Assembly (NCBI GenBank): GCA_009908925.1
Contig: JAAAOH010000092.1
Location: 1 to 24,252, forward strand
Reading direction: 5' to 3'
DNA from: Spirochaetota bacterium
GTDB taxonomy: Bacteria; Spirochaetota; Spirochaetia; DSM-27196; PWMO01
Length of the DNA stretch: 24,252 nucleotides
In this document: in pieces, positions 1 through 6,917 of the stretch
Position numbering within the stretch: the first letter of the stretch is position 1
Layout of the letters: every line of letters starts with the position of its first letter
The notes under the pieces: model-generated
Seen by the model: the letters and a program-made list of their open reading frames with translations, nothing else
The model's database searches: none
What the model was told of the DNA's origin: nothing
Made by a program: the position numbers and the translations under genes

Positions 1-198
1 GAATGACCGGATATCTTCCCGGACCCGTTCCCGCTCGTCGGGGAACTCAAGGTTTACGTAGGCGTAGTGTGGAAGGAGCTCCTTGAGGAGCGTTGTTTTG
101 CCGGACTGTCGCGGTCCGGTGATGAAAAGCACCGGGTACTTCTTCAGGAGACGTTGTATCGATGGCGCCAGAGTTCGAGGTACCACAATGTGTATCAT
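1..198 (-). CDS. AAA-type ATPase, DUF4143/AAA_14 family, N-terminal part
   Basis: An open frame of 66 codons runs from an ATG at 198 off the left edge of the window. The protein begins MIHIVVPRTLAPSIQRLLKK and carries a Walker A motif, GPRQSGKTT (residues 28-36, Lys34), followed by a segment ending in YAYVNLEFPDERER. This arrangement (PRxLxxxIxxLLKKYPV, then GPRQSGKTT, then YVNLEFPDER) is typical of the AAA_14 + DUF4143 ATPases, about 400 residues long, common in spirochaetes and other anaerobes; their cellular role is unknown. The start is fixed by an in-frame TGA 24 nt upstream of the ATG, with GGGAG just before the start. The C-terminal DUF4143 part lies outside the window, so it cannot be said whether the gene is intact. 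Confidence 0.8.
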   Translation of the reverse strand, partial: MIHIVVPRTLAPSIQRLLKKYPVLFITGPRQSGKTTLLKELLPHYAYVNLEFPDERERVREDIRSF

Positions 199-373
199 AC
201 TCCCGGAGGCGGTTGGTAATCAACTGCAAATTGGGAACTGGAATCCCGATTTGATAGATTTACCACGTCGCTATGGGTTTTCTGTTCGGTCTCCGGCGAT
301 GAGCGGCGGGATGGTGGACCGAGATGAGCTTCGAAAAGTGATCGCCGAGGCTCGCGATATGAAGGCAATGTAA
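188..373 (+). pseudogene. Unrecognised gene fragment
   Basis: A short plus-strand frame ends at a TAA (371-373). Its C-terminal 45 codons read like protein (NPDLIDLPRRYGF, then DRDELRKVIAEARDMKAM), but the upstream part runs antisense into the start of the divergent ATPase and has no believable start or ribosome-binding site. I do not recognise the family. It may be the 3' end of a gene whose front was lost, which fits the decayed state of the next 1.5 kb. A small independent ORF from the ATG at 300 (24 residues) is possible but has no support. Positions 374-429 show nothing recognisable. Confidence 0.25.
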
Positions 374-429
374 CATCACGCTACGGCGGACAAGGCTACC
401 GTCACAGCTCTTGCTCTCCGCAACAACGC

Positions 430-789
430 GTGCCGGCTACCGGAGTATCGGATGAAGCCCGGTTTTTCGCGCATAGCACGTCGGATTGGATTGGCCTTCT
501 GTCTTCCGGCGCAATGGTGGTACTGATTCTTGCGTACGCGGCGACGTTGGTACTTGGTTTGGCCTTGAGGTCCGCGCCGGGTGAGCCCAAAGGCGCCCCG
601 ATGTTCACGATGCTGGAAGTCCTGATAATCCTTATGGTCCGACGATGATTGAAGCGGTCGTGGCGGCTCCGGAGTCGTGTCCGCCGCATCTGAAGGTGTT
701 GGGATCAGCCGGCGTTGTGTTCATGGCAGTGATGGGTGGCGTCACCTCGACTCTGGACTTCTTCATATTGATTGCCAGTCGGCAGCCGC
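430..789 (+). pseudogene. Relic of an integral membrane protein, frameshifted
   Basis: Two overlapping frames together look like one membrane protein. From a GTG at 430 the first frame reads SDEARFFAHSTSDWIG, then a hydrophobic stretch (LSSGAMVVLILAYAATLVLG), a loop (RSAPGEPKGAPM) and FTMLEVLIILM, then hits TGA (646-648). The continuation is in another frame: GPTMIEAVVAAPES, HLKVLGSAGVVFMAVMGG, and TSTLDFFILIASRQP ending near 788. The joined protein has at least three membrane segments and resembles uncharacterised bacterial membrane proteins I recall with an FTMLE..IIL...H.KV....VVFMA pattern; that match is from memory. The frameshift lies around 630-645. Past 788 the homology stops and FG-GAP sequence begins within about 10 bp, so the 3' end was also replaced. 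Probably non-functional. Confidence 0.55.
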
Positions 790-796
790 GGGCGGA

Positions 797-1388
797 GAGG
801 CTTCCGACGAGTTTGGCGGGAGCGTTGCCACCTCGCCTGATGTTGTGCTAGCCGGCGCCCCCGGTGTCGACTGCGGAGGTGCGGCAGAAAGCGGCGCGGC
901 GTACCTTTTCGAGCGTGGGGGAGACGGAAGCTGGAACCGGATCGAGAAGCCAATTGACGAAACTACTTCCCGCGACGACTTCGGCCATTCGGTAGATATC
1001 TCGGGTCTGCGCGTTATCGCAGGTGCTCCGAAAGCAGATCTCCCCGGACAAATTGGTGAGATCGCCGACGCAGGGCTCGCCTACATCATAGACGAGCAGG
1101 GCTCGACACCGCCGTCATGGCCCGAAGGGCCGAGCTACTCGCTCGAGGCATCCGACCGTTCGGAGGACGCGTCTTTTGGGATTCGTGTGTCGCTGCGCGG
1201 CGGACTCCTTCTCGTTGGAGCCGAGTATAGCCCGGGGACCACATCTACCGGCCGCGCCTGCCTTTTCTCCCGGAACAACAGCGGCGCCTGGCGCGAGGGT
1301 TTCGCTTTTTCGGCAACCGACCTCTGACCCTGTGACGGGTACGGCAGAGGCGCGGACATAAGTGGGGAGAGCGTCGTCGTTGGTGTAT
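797..1388 (+). pseudogene. Relic of an FG-GAP repeat (beta-propeller) protein
   Basis: One frame carries consecutive FG-GAP blades: DEFGGSVATSPDVVLAGAP with GAAYLFER; DDFGHSVDISGLRVIAGAP with GLAYIID; ASFGIRVSLRGGLLLVGAE with GRACLFSR. A TGA at 1325-1327 stops translation, yet the same frame goes straight on with a fourth blade start (GYGRGADISGESVVVGV, about 1337-1387). The stop is therefore an in-frame nonsense mutation, not the gene end. FG-GAP repeats form extracellular or surface propellers. There is no signal peptide: the 5' end joins directly to the membrane-protein relic at about 789-797, and the 3' end joins the SUMF1 relic at about 1380-1390. Truncated at both ends, so a pseudogene. 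Confidence 0.7.
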
Positions 1389-1897
1389 GTCCCCGCCGGC
1401 AGTTTTCAGCGGGACGCCACAGAAACGAACATCAGCGTAATCAGCCGGCCATTTGGAATGAGCGAGCATGAGGTAACCCAGTCGCAGTTCGAGGATGTGA
1501 TGGGGGTGAACCCGAGCGAAGCCGACACTGGCGGAGACGCTCCGAACCGGCCGGAACGGCGATTAAGGTGGTATGACGGTAACAGCGAAACCGGTGACGG
1601 GGAAACAACCCATCCGGTGGGCACAAAAAACGCGAACGAGCCTGGACTGCATGACATGAGCGGGAATGTGTTGGAATGGACCTGGGACCGGCACGGCGCT
1701 TTTTATCCCGACGGAGATCAAACTGACTACCGGGGAGCGGCTTCTGGCTCTGACCGTGTGCTACGCGGCGACAGATATGGCGTCGTTGCGTGAAGGTGAT
1801 GTACCTCCTCGATCAGTGTATTACCGCAGGGGACGGATCGCTTCTAGTCCCGCCGAAATACATTTCTGGTGTCAGGGCTGGAGACAATCCTGGCTGA
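1377..1897 (+). pseudogene. Relic of a SUMF1/formylglycine-generating-enzyme-fold protein
   Basis: The frame starting near 1377 reads LVYVPAGSFQRDATE, FGMSEHEVTQSQFEDVMG, then HPVGTKNANEPGLHDMSGN and LEWTWDRHG..., DYRGAASGSDRVLRG. These are the conserved landmarks of the FGE-sulfatase (SUMF1) fold. About 60-80 residues expected between the VxWYDA and YxWYDxNS landmarks are missing: the sequence jumps from RRLRWYD straight to GNSETGDG. After VLRG the frame shifts: another frame carries SVYYRRGRIASSPAE (about 1815-1858) and a third carries YISGVRAGDNPG ending at TGA 1895-1897, which corresponds to the usual GFRVxR C-terminus. With at least two frameshifts, an internal deletion and no N-terminus, this is a pseudogene. 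In spirochaetes such domains are usually surface or lipoprotein-like, not true sulfatase activators (family knowledge). Confidence 0.75.
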
Positions 1898-1939
1898 ATG
1901 GACATCTTCTTCTATTACTTCATGCCTTGGATGAGCTCA

Positions 1940-1971
1940 TTGCAGATGAGTATTGCTACTAGGAGTATAAT
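1940..1971 (+). promoter_or_regulatory. Candidate promoter of the ATP-grasp/hydrolase operon
   Basis: A perfect TATAAT lies at 1966-1971, 33 nt before the ATG at 2005. The best -35-like hexamer is TTGCAG at 1940-1945, but the spacer is 20 bp, longer than ideal. Transcription would start near 1978, giving a 27-nt leader that carries a Shine-Dalgarno AGGTG at 1993-1997 (7 nt from the ATG). Confidence 0.5.
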
Positions 1972-2004
1972 GCGGGATCATATCAACTTGGCAGGTGCTG
2001 GTCC

Positions 2005-3306
2005 ATGAACACGAAACACGTTTTCGTGATCGGTCTGAACGAGTTTAACCGTGGCCTTCTCGAGCGCACGCCTCATGCCTCCGACTACACCTTTCACGGT
2101 GTTCTCGATCCGGCGGAGGTATACGATACCTACGACTTTCCGATCGCCGACATGGTGCGCCGGAGCATCGAGCAGATCGCCGCCGCGGGTGAAAAGACCG
2201 GCGGTTCGGTAGATGCCGTCTGCGGCTACATGGACTTCCCGGTGAGCACGATGCTTCCGCTCATCTGCCGGGAGTTCGGCGTGCGCTCGCCGAGTATCGA
2301 GGGGCTTCTCAAGTGCGAGCACAAGTACTGGAGCCGGATCGAGCAGAAGCGCATCGTCCCGGACCACATACCCGAGTTCACCGCCTTCGATCCCTTCGAT
2401 GATGATGCTCTGTCGAAGATCGCTCTTCCCTATCCCTTCTGGATTAAGCCCATAAAGTCCTCGGGGTCATTTCTGGGGTTTCGCATCAACACCGAGGAGG
2501 ACTTCGCCGCGGCAATTCCGCAGATCCGCGAGCAGATCGGGCTTATCAGTGATCCGTTCGGCTGGGTGCTCGACCAGGTTGAGCTCCCGCCGGAGGTCGC
2601 CCTGGTCGAGCCCCACTTTTGCATGGCCGAGAGCATCATCGGCGGGAGACAGTGTACGCTCGAGGGCTACTCCCTGGACGGGTGTGTAGAGGCCACCGGT
2701 ATCGTGGACTCCATCCGCTACGAGAACGGCGTGAGCTTCTTTCGCTATGAGTATCCATCGAGTCTGCCGTACAAGATCCAGGACCGGATGGTGCACCTCA
2801 CCGAAAAACTCATTCCCGCCCTCGGGTTCGACAACTCGGCGTTCAACATCGAGTACTACTGGGACCGCGAGAAAGACCGCATCTGGCTTCTGGAGGTCAA
2901 CACACGGGTGAGCCAGTCGCACGCCGACATCTTCGAGAAGGTGGATGGTGCCTCGAATCAGGCCATCACCGTCGACGTCGCACTCGGCCGCGACCCGGCG
3001 TTTCCCTACCAGCGCGGGGAATTCCCGCGTGCGGCCAAGTTCTTCTGGCGGGTCTTCGAAGACGGGATCGTGCGGGCGGTGCCGACGGGGGAGGAGATCG
3101 AGCGGGTCGAGAGAGAGATTCCCGGCACCGTCGTGCGCCCGCAGGTTACCCCCGGCATGCGCCTTGCGGAGCTTCTCGAACAGGACAGCTACAGTTACGC
3201 GCTTTGTTATCTCTTTGTCGGCGGAGAGGATCAGAAAGATCTTCTTGATAAGTACATAAGGTGTCAGGAGCTACTGACCTTCGAGATCGAGGCGGTCGAG
3301 GCGTGA
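2005..3306 (+). CDS. ATP-grasp domain ligase-like protein
   Basis: The 433-residue protein is a complete ATP-grasp enzyme, a fold that joins a carboxylate to an amine through an acyl-phosphate. The N-terminal pre-ATP-grasp region (residues 1-105) starts HVFVIGLNEFNR. The ATP-binding lysines lie in FWIKPIKSSGS (Lys148, Lys151), the nucleotide-contact strand in AESIIGG (208-214), and the metal-binding residues in LLEVNTRVSQSH (Glu297, Asn299). The C-terminal third (about 335-430) is a biotin-carboxylase-like cap. Similar proteins are often labelled 'biotin carboxylase', but there is no biotin carrier here, so that label should not be taken at face value. The start is supported by AGGTG 7 nt upstream. 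The stop overlaps the next start as GTGA (3303-3306), so it is translationally coupled to the CocE/NonD-type hydrolase. The substrates are unknown; a peptide-like or amide metabolite is the likeliest product. Confidence 0.85.
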   Translation: MNTKHVFVIGLNEFNRGLLERTPHASDYTFHGVLDPAEVYDTYDFPIADMVRRSIEQIAAAGEKTGGSVDAVCGYMDFPVSTMLPLICREFGVRSPSIEGLLKCEHKYWSRIEQKRIVPDHIPEFTAFDPFDDDALSKIALPYPFWIKPIKSSGSFLGFRINTEEDFAAAIPQIREQIGLISDPFGWVLDQVELPPEVALVEPHFCMAESIIGGRQCTLEGYSLDGCVEATGIVDSIRYENGVSFFRYEYPSSLPYKIQDRMVHLTEKLIPALGFDNSAFNIEYYWDREKDRIWLLEVNTRVSQSHADIFEKVDGASNQAITVDVALGRDPAFPYQRGEFPRAAKFFWRVFEDGIVRAVPTGEEIERVEREIPGTVVRPQVTPGMRLAELLEQDSYSYALCYLFVGGEDQKDLLDKYIRCQELLTFEIEAVEA

Positions 3307-5324
3307 AGGTTCGGCACGAGTACCCGCGCCAGGTGGAAGAGATCGATCACCTGATCATCCCTGTTTCCGACGGAACGCAGCTTGCCGCGCGCATGTGGCT
3401 TCCTGTTGATGCCGATACCAGTCCCGTCCCGGCGATCCTCGAGTATATTCCCTACCGAAAGCGCGATCTTACCGCCGAGCGCGACGTCCGCCACCACCCC
3501 TACATCGCCGGATTCGGCTATGCCTCGGTGCGCGTGGACCTGCGTGGAAGCGGGGAGTCGGACGGCGTTCTCACAGATGAGTACCTCCAGCAGGAGCTCG
3601 ACGACGGTGTGGATGTCATCAACTGGCTCGCCGTCCAGCCGTGGTGCTCGGGAGCGGTCGGGATGATCGGCATCTCCTGGGGCGGGTTCAACGGCCTGCA
3701 GATCGCCGCGCTCCGGCCGGAGCCGTTGCGGGCTATCGTCACGATCTGCTCCACCGACGACCGCTACTCCGACGACGTGCACTACATGGGCGGCTGCCTG
3801 CTCGGCGACAATCTCTCCTGGGCGTCAACGATGTTCGACCAGAACACCCACCCGCCGGATCCGGCCCTCGTGGGCGCACGATGGCGGGAGATGTGGATGG
3901 AGCGCCTTGCGGGGAGCGGGCTGTGGCTCGAGACCTGGATGCGCAGGCAGCGCCGTGACGAGTACTGGAAGCACGGCTCGGTGTGCGAGGACTACGACGC
4001 CATCACCTGTCCGGTGATGGCGGTGAGCGGCTGGGCCGACGGGTACTCCAATGCCGTGTTTCGTCTCATGGAGCATCTCTCGGTGCCGCGAAAAGGCCTC
4101 ATCGGGCCGTGGAGCCACAAATACCCCCACGAGGGCGTGCCCGGCCCTGCCATCGGATTCCTGCAGGAGGTTCGCCGGTGGTGGGACAGATGGCTCAAGG
4201 GGACGGAGAACGGCATCGAGACCGAGCCGATGTTTCGCGTGTGGATGCAGGACAGCGTTCCGCCGACCACGAGCTACCGGCGCCGGCCCGGACGTTGGAT
4301 CGCCGAGGAGAGCTGGCCGTCGCCTCACATGGACCCGCTTACCCTCCGCCTCGACCAGGCGCGGCTCGCGCCCCTCGCCGAGGAGGTGGCGGAGCAGGGT
4401 TTCACGATTCAATCACCCCTCTCGGTCGGACTCTTCGCCGGCAAATGGTGCAGCTATCAGGCCCCGCCGGATCTGCCCCACGACCAGCGACAGGAGGACG
4501 GCGGCGCGCTCATATTCGAGACCGGCGTTCTCGAAGAGGATCTCGAAATTTTCGGACTGCCGGAGGTTACCCTCGAGCTCAGCTCGAGCGAGCCGGTGGC
4601 CATGGTGGCTTTGCGCCTCTCCGACGTTGCCCCGGACGACAAGGCCACCCGCGTGACCTACGGGCTTCTGAACCTCACCCACCGCGAAAGCCACGAGCAT
4701 CCCGCGCCGCTCGAGCCGGGTGCGCGCTATGGCGTGACCGTGCAGCTCAACGGCGTTGCTCAGCGATTCCCGGCGGGGCACAGGTTGCGTCTGTCGCTTT
4801 CGACGAGCTACTGGCCGCTTGCATGGCCGTCGCCGAGGCCCGCCCGCCTCACCATCTTCACCGGCGTGAGCACGCTCGAGCTTCCGGTGAGGGTACCGCG
4901 CGAGAGTGACGCCGGCCTGCGGCCCTTCGAAGAACCGGAGGCCGCCCCACCGCTGGGTGTTACACTTCTGCGTCCCGGCGAGGAGTCCTGGCGCGTCATT
5001 CGCGATCTTGCCGCCGACCACTCCAGGCTCGAGGTGATTCTCGACACCGGCACGACGCGTTACAACGACAGCGACCTCGAGATCAGCTCGCGGGCGGTGG
5101 AGACCTACACCTACGTAACCGACGAGTACGGCTCCCTCGAAGGGGAAACCCGCTGGGAGCGACGCTTTCGGCGGGGCGACTGGGACGTGCGCACCGTGAC
5201 GCGCACGCTTCTCACCTCCGACGAGACGAGCTTCCGAATCCGCGCCGACCTCGACGCCTACGAGGGCCCGAGCCGCGTGTTCAGCCGCAGCTGGGACACA
5301 GAGATTCCCCGCGATCTGGTGTGA
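3303..5324 (+). CDS. CocE/NonD (X-Pro dipeptidyl-peptidase S15) family hydrolase
   Basis: A serine hydrolase of 673 residues if started at GTG 3303, which overlaps the upstream stop by 4 nt; a GTG at 3261 would add 14 residues inside the previous gene. The alpha/beta-hydrolase domain begins with PVSDGTQLAARMWLP and includes the oxyanion-side segment LRGSGESDG, the nucleophile elbow GISWGG (Ser125), the acid in SGWADGY (Asp246) and the base in PWSHKYPH (His272), so the triad is complete. The jelly-roll XPP_C domain follows (about 310-545; GHRLRLSLSTSYWPL is characteristic). About 120 further C-terminal residues (from LLRPGEESWR) form an extra beta-rich domain not found in cocaine esterase. There is no signal peptide, so it is cytoplasmic. 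Family members cleave esters or N-terminal dipeptides; coupling to an ATP-grasp ligase suggests an amide or ester substrate made by its partner. The 3' end overlaps the convergent VOC gene by 44 bp. Confidence 0.9.
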   Translation: MKVRHEYPRQVEEIDHLIIPVSDGTQLAARMWLPVDADTSPVPAILEYIPYRKRDLTAERDVRHHPYIAGFGYASVRVDLRGSGESDGVLTDEYLQQELDDGVDVINWLAVQPWCSGAVGMIGISWGGFNGLQIAALRPEPLRAIVTICSTDDRYSDDVHYMGGCLLGDNLSWASTMFDQNTHPPDPALVGARWREMWMERLAGSGLWLETWMRRQRRDEYWKHGSVCEDYDAITCPVMAVSGWADGYSNAVFRLMEHLSVPRKGLIGPWSHKYPHEGVPGPAIGFLQEVRRWWDRWLKGTENGIETEPMFRVWMQDSVPPTTSYRRRPGRWIAEESWPSPHMDPLTLRLDQARLAPLAEEVAEQGFTIQSPLSVGLFAGKWCSYQAPPDLPHDQRQEDGGALIFETGVLEEDLEIFGLPEVTLELSSSEPVAMVALRLSDVAPDDKATRVTYGLLNLTHRESHEHPAPLEPGARYGVTVQLNGVAQRFPAGHRLRLSLSTSYWPLAWPSPRPARLTIFTGVSTLELPVRVPRESDAGLRPFEEPEAAPPLGVTLLRPGEESWRVIRDLAADHSRLEVILDTGTTRYNDSDLEISSRAVETYTYVTDEYGSLEGETRWERRFRRGDWDVRTVTRTLLTSDETSFRIRADLDAYEGPSRVFSRSWDTEIPRDLV

Positions 5325-6282
5325 CGCCGACGGACGCCTCGGGGATCTCGAGCGGCGGGAGCATCGATTCGATCGTGCTTCGCCGGCTCTCGTACCACGG
5401 AGGCAGCACCAGTGCCTCGCCGAGGTGATCGGGGTCCTCGTCGACGGCAAACCCGGGACCGTCGGTTGCGATCTCACAGATGACGCCCGCGGGCGCCTGG
5501 GTATAGACGGACTTGAACCAGAACCGGTCGATGACCGGCGTGGGCGCGCCGCCTGCCTCCAGAATCTGACTCCGAACGCGTGCCTCGGCGGTGTCGTCCG
5601 ACACCCGGAACGCAACGTGGTGGACCGACCCGGTTCCCCACCGTCCGCGAGGCGCCGCGGCGTCGGCGCGGATGTCGATGCGCTGGCCGCCGGCACCTTC
5701 TCCGACCACGTAGCGTGTCCACTCGCCGTCGCGGGCGGCTCGCGCAAACCCGTACGCGCGGGCAAGGAATTCCTCAGTGGCGTCGGGCTCGCGCACCGTA
5801 ATCCGCACCGAGGACAGCGCGCGGATCTGATGCTCGACCGGCACTGCCGAAGCTGCCCACGGCGTGAAGGGCTGCTCCGGGTAGGTGGTGGTCTCGGTCA
5901 GCGTAAGACTCATCCCATGCGGGTCGGTGAAGGGCAGCACCTGCTCGCCGAACCGCGACTCCCGCTCGCCGACCGATACGCCGTGCGCCCGCAGCCGCGA
6001 TTCCCAGTACTCCAGACTACCGGCAGGGACGGCAAAGCTTACCTCGCCCCAGACCCCCGTGCCGCCGCGGCCGGGTCCCATATCGGGCCAGGGGAAGAAG
6101 GTCAGGTCCGTGCCCGGATGTCCCTCGCCGTCGGCGAAGAAGAGGTGATAGGTGTCCGGCACGTCCTGGTTGATGGATTTCTTGACCAGTCTCAGGCCGA
6201 GCACGCCCACGAAGAAGTCCACGTTCTCCTGCGGATCGCCGGCGATCGCCGTTATGTGATGTATGCCGCTCACGTGTGTCAT
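5281..6282 (-). CDS. VOC-family ring-cleaving dioxygenase-like protein (glyoxalase fold)
   Basis: A 333-residue protein with two vicinal-oxygen-chelate halves. It begins VSGIHHITAIAGDPQENVDF, continues LGLRLVKKSINQDVPDTYHL and FFPWPDMGPGR, and has a second half with SVHHVAFRVSDD and GVICEIATDGPGF. The likely metal ligands are the His of GIHHIT, the His of SVHHVAF and the Glu of ICEIA. This pattern matches the MhqO/MhqA-like 'ring-cleaving dioxygenase' group, in which Bacillus members detoxify hydroquinones and quinones (family knowledge); the substrate here is unproven. The ATG at 6282 is preferred over the upstream frame to 6444 because GGAGG lies 8 nt before it and the upstream codons look non-coding. 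The gene follows the NUDIX gene by 198 bp on the same strand, so it may have its own promoter. Its last 44 bp overlap the convergent hydrolase gene. Confidence 0.88.
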   Translation of the reverse strand: MTHVSGIHHITAIAGDPQENVDFFVGVLGLRLVKKSINQDVPDTYHLFFADGEGHPGTDLTFFPWPDMGPGRGGTGVWGEVSFAVPAGSLEYWESRLRAHGVSVGERESRFGEQVLPFTDPHGMSLTLTETTTYPEQPFTPWAASAVPVEHQIRALSSVRITVREPDATEEFLARAYGFARAARDGEWTRYVVGEGAGGQRIDIRADAAAPRGRWGTGSVHHVAFRVSDDTAEARVRSQILEAGGAPTPVIDRFWFKSVYTQAPAGVICEIATDGPGFAVDEDPDHLGEALVLPPWYESRRSTIESMLPPLEIPEASVGVTPDRGESLCPSCG

Positions 6283-6480
6283 GGTCTGTGCCTCCGCGTT
6301 ATGCTGCTGGAGACAATGTCCGTGAAGTGGAGTGAGAACGTCAAGTTTTTCGCGGGCGGCCCTGGGCGGCGAGGCGGCGCGGGCCGGTCGGATCGCCCGG
6401 AGCGCCGGGCCGCGGCTTGCGGACTCCCGCGCCGCGCTGAGCATACGCGATGCCGCCCCCGGAAGAGGCGTCTGCGCCCG

Positions 6481-6915
6481 CTACCTCCGAAGCCGCTCCG
6501 CCGTGCGGATCATTTCTCTCGTCTTCTTCCACATCTCGAGCTCGTCGAGGCGGGCGAGGGGGATCCACTCGGCATGCTCGGCATCGTCGTCGGCGGCGGG
6601 ATCGCCTGCCACCCACTCGGCGAAGAAGTCGACGAGCGTGTAGTGAAAGCGGGTACGGCCTTCTTCGTCGGGGATGATCGCGTCGATTACCTCGAGAAAG
6701 TCCGGCTCGCCGATCGTGACGCCGGTCTCCTCGAGCACCTCGCGAGCGGCGGTCTGCCGTACCGTCTCGCCGACGTTTTGAGAGCCGCCCGGAAGGCTCC
6801 ATTCCCCGACCTTCGGCGGTTTACCGCGGCGGATCATGAGGACCGAGGAGTCTTTCAGCACCACCACTCCGACGCCTACGAACGGGCGTGTAGGGTACTC
6901 TCGGGATTCTTCCAT
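6481..6915 (-). CDS. NUDIX hydrolase
   Basis: A 144-residue protein with a complete NUDIX box: GGSQNVGETVRQTAAREV followed by LEETGV, matching Gx5Ex7REUxEExGU. The preceding strand, PFVGVGVVVLKDSSVLMIRR, and KVGEWSLPGG are typical of ADP-ribose, mutT or nucleotide-sugar pyrophosphatases. The exact substrate cannot be read from sequence. The start ATG (6915) lies 2 nt after the stop of the radical SAM gene, with GGAGGAG inside that gene's last codons serving as Shine-Dalgarno. The two are almost certainly co-transcribed and coupled. The longer frame up to 7155 is antisense to nothing useful and overlaps the maturase, so it was not chosen. Confidence 0.92.
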   Translation of the reverse strand: MEESREYPTRPFVGVGVVVLKDSSVLMIRRGKPPKVGEWSLPGGSQNVGETVRQTAAREVLEETGVTIGEPDFLEVIDAIIPDEEGRTRFHYTLVDFFAEWVAGDPAADDDAEHAEWIPLARLDELEMWKKTREMIRTAERLRR

Positions 6916-6917
6916 GC

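Noticed and set aside
1377..1897. Functional link between the SUMF1 relic and the anSME maturase (two routes to formylglycine)
   Set aside because: The SUMF1 relic is decayed and of the surface-protein type, and no sulfatase is present; proximity looks accidental.
2005..3306. Calling the ATP-grasp protein a biotin carboxylase partner of oadA
   Set aside because: The oad pump uses oxaloacetate decarboxylation and needs no separate biotin carboxylase. The genes are 18 kb apart on opposite strands, and the protein pairs with a hydrolase.
4413..5765. 450-codon minus-strand frame
   Set aside because: Antisense to the hydrolase and out of frame with the VOC gene; high-GC shadow frame.
6316..6344. 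Promoter upstream of the VOC gene (minus-strand TTGACG at 6344-6339)
   Set aside because: A good -35 hexamer, but no acceptable -10 at 16-19 bp (best is GACATT, 3 of 6), so not listed as a feature.
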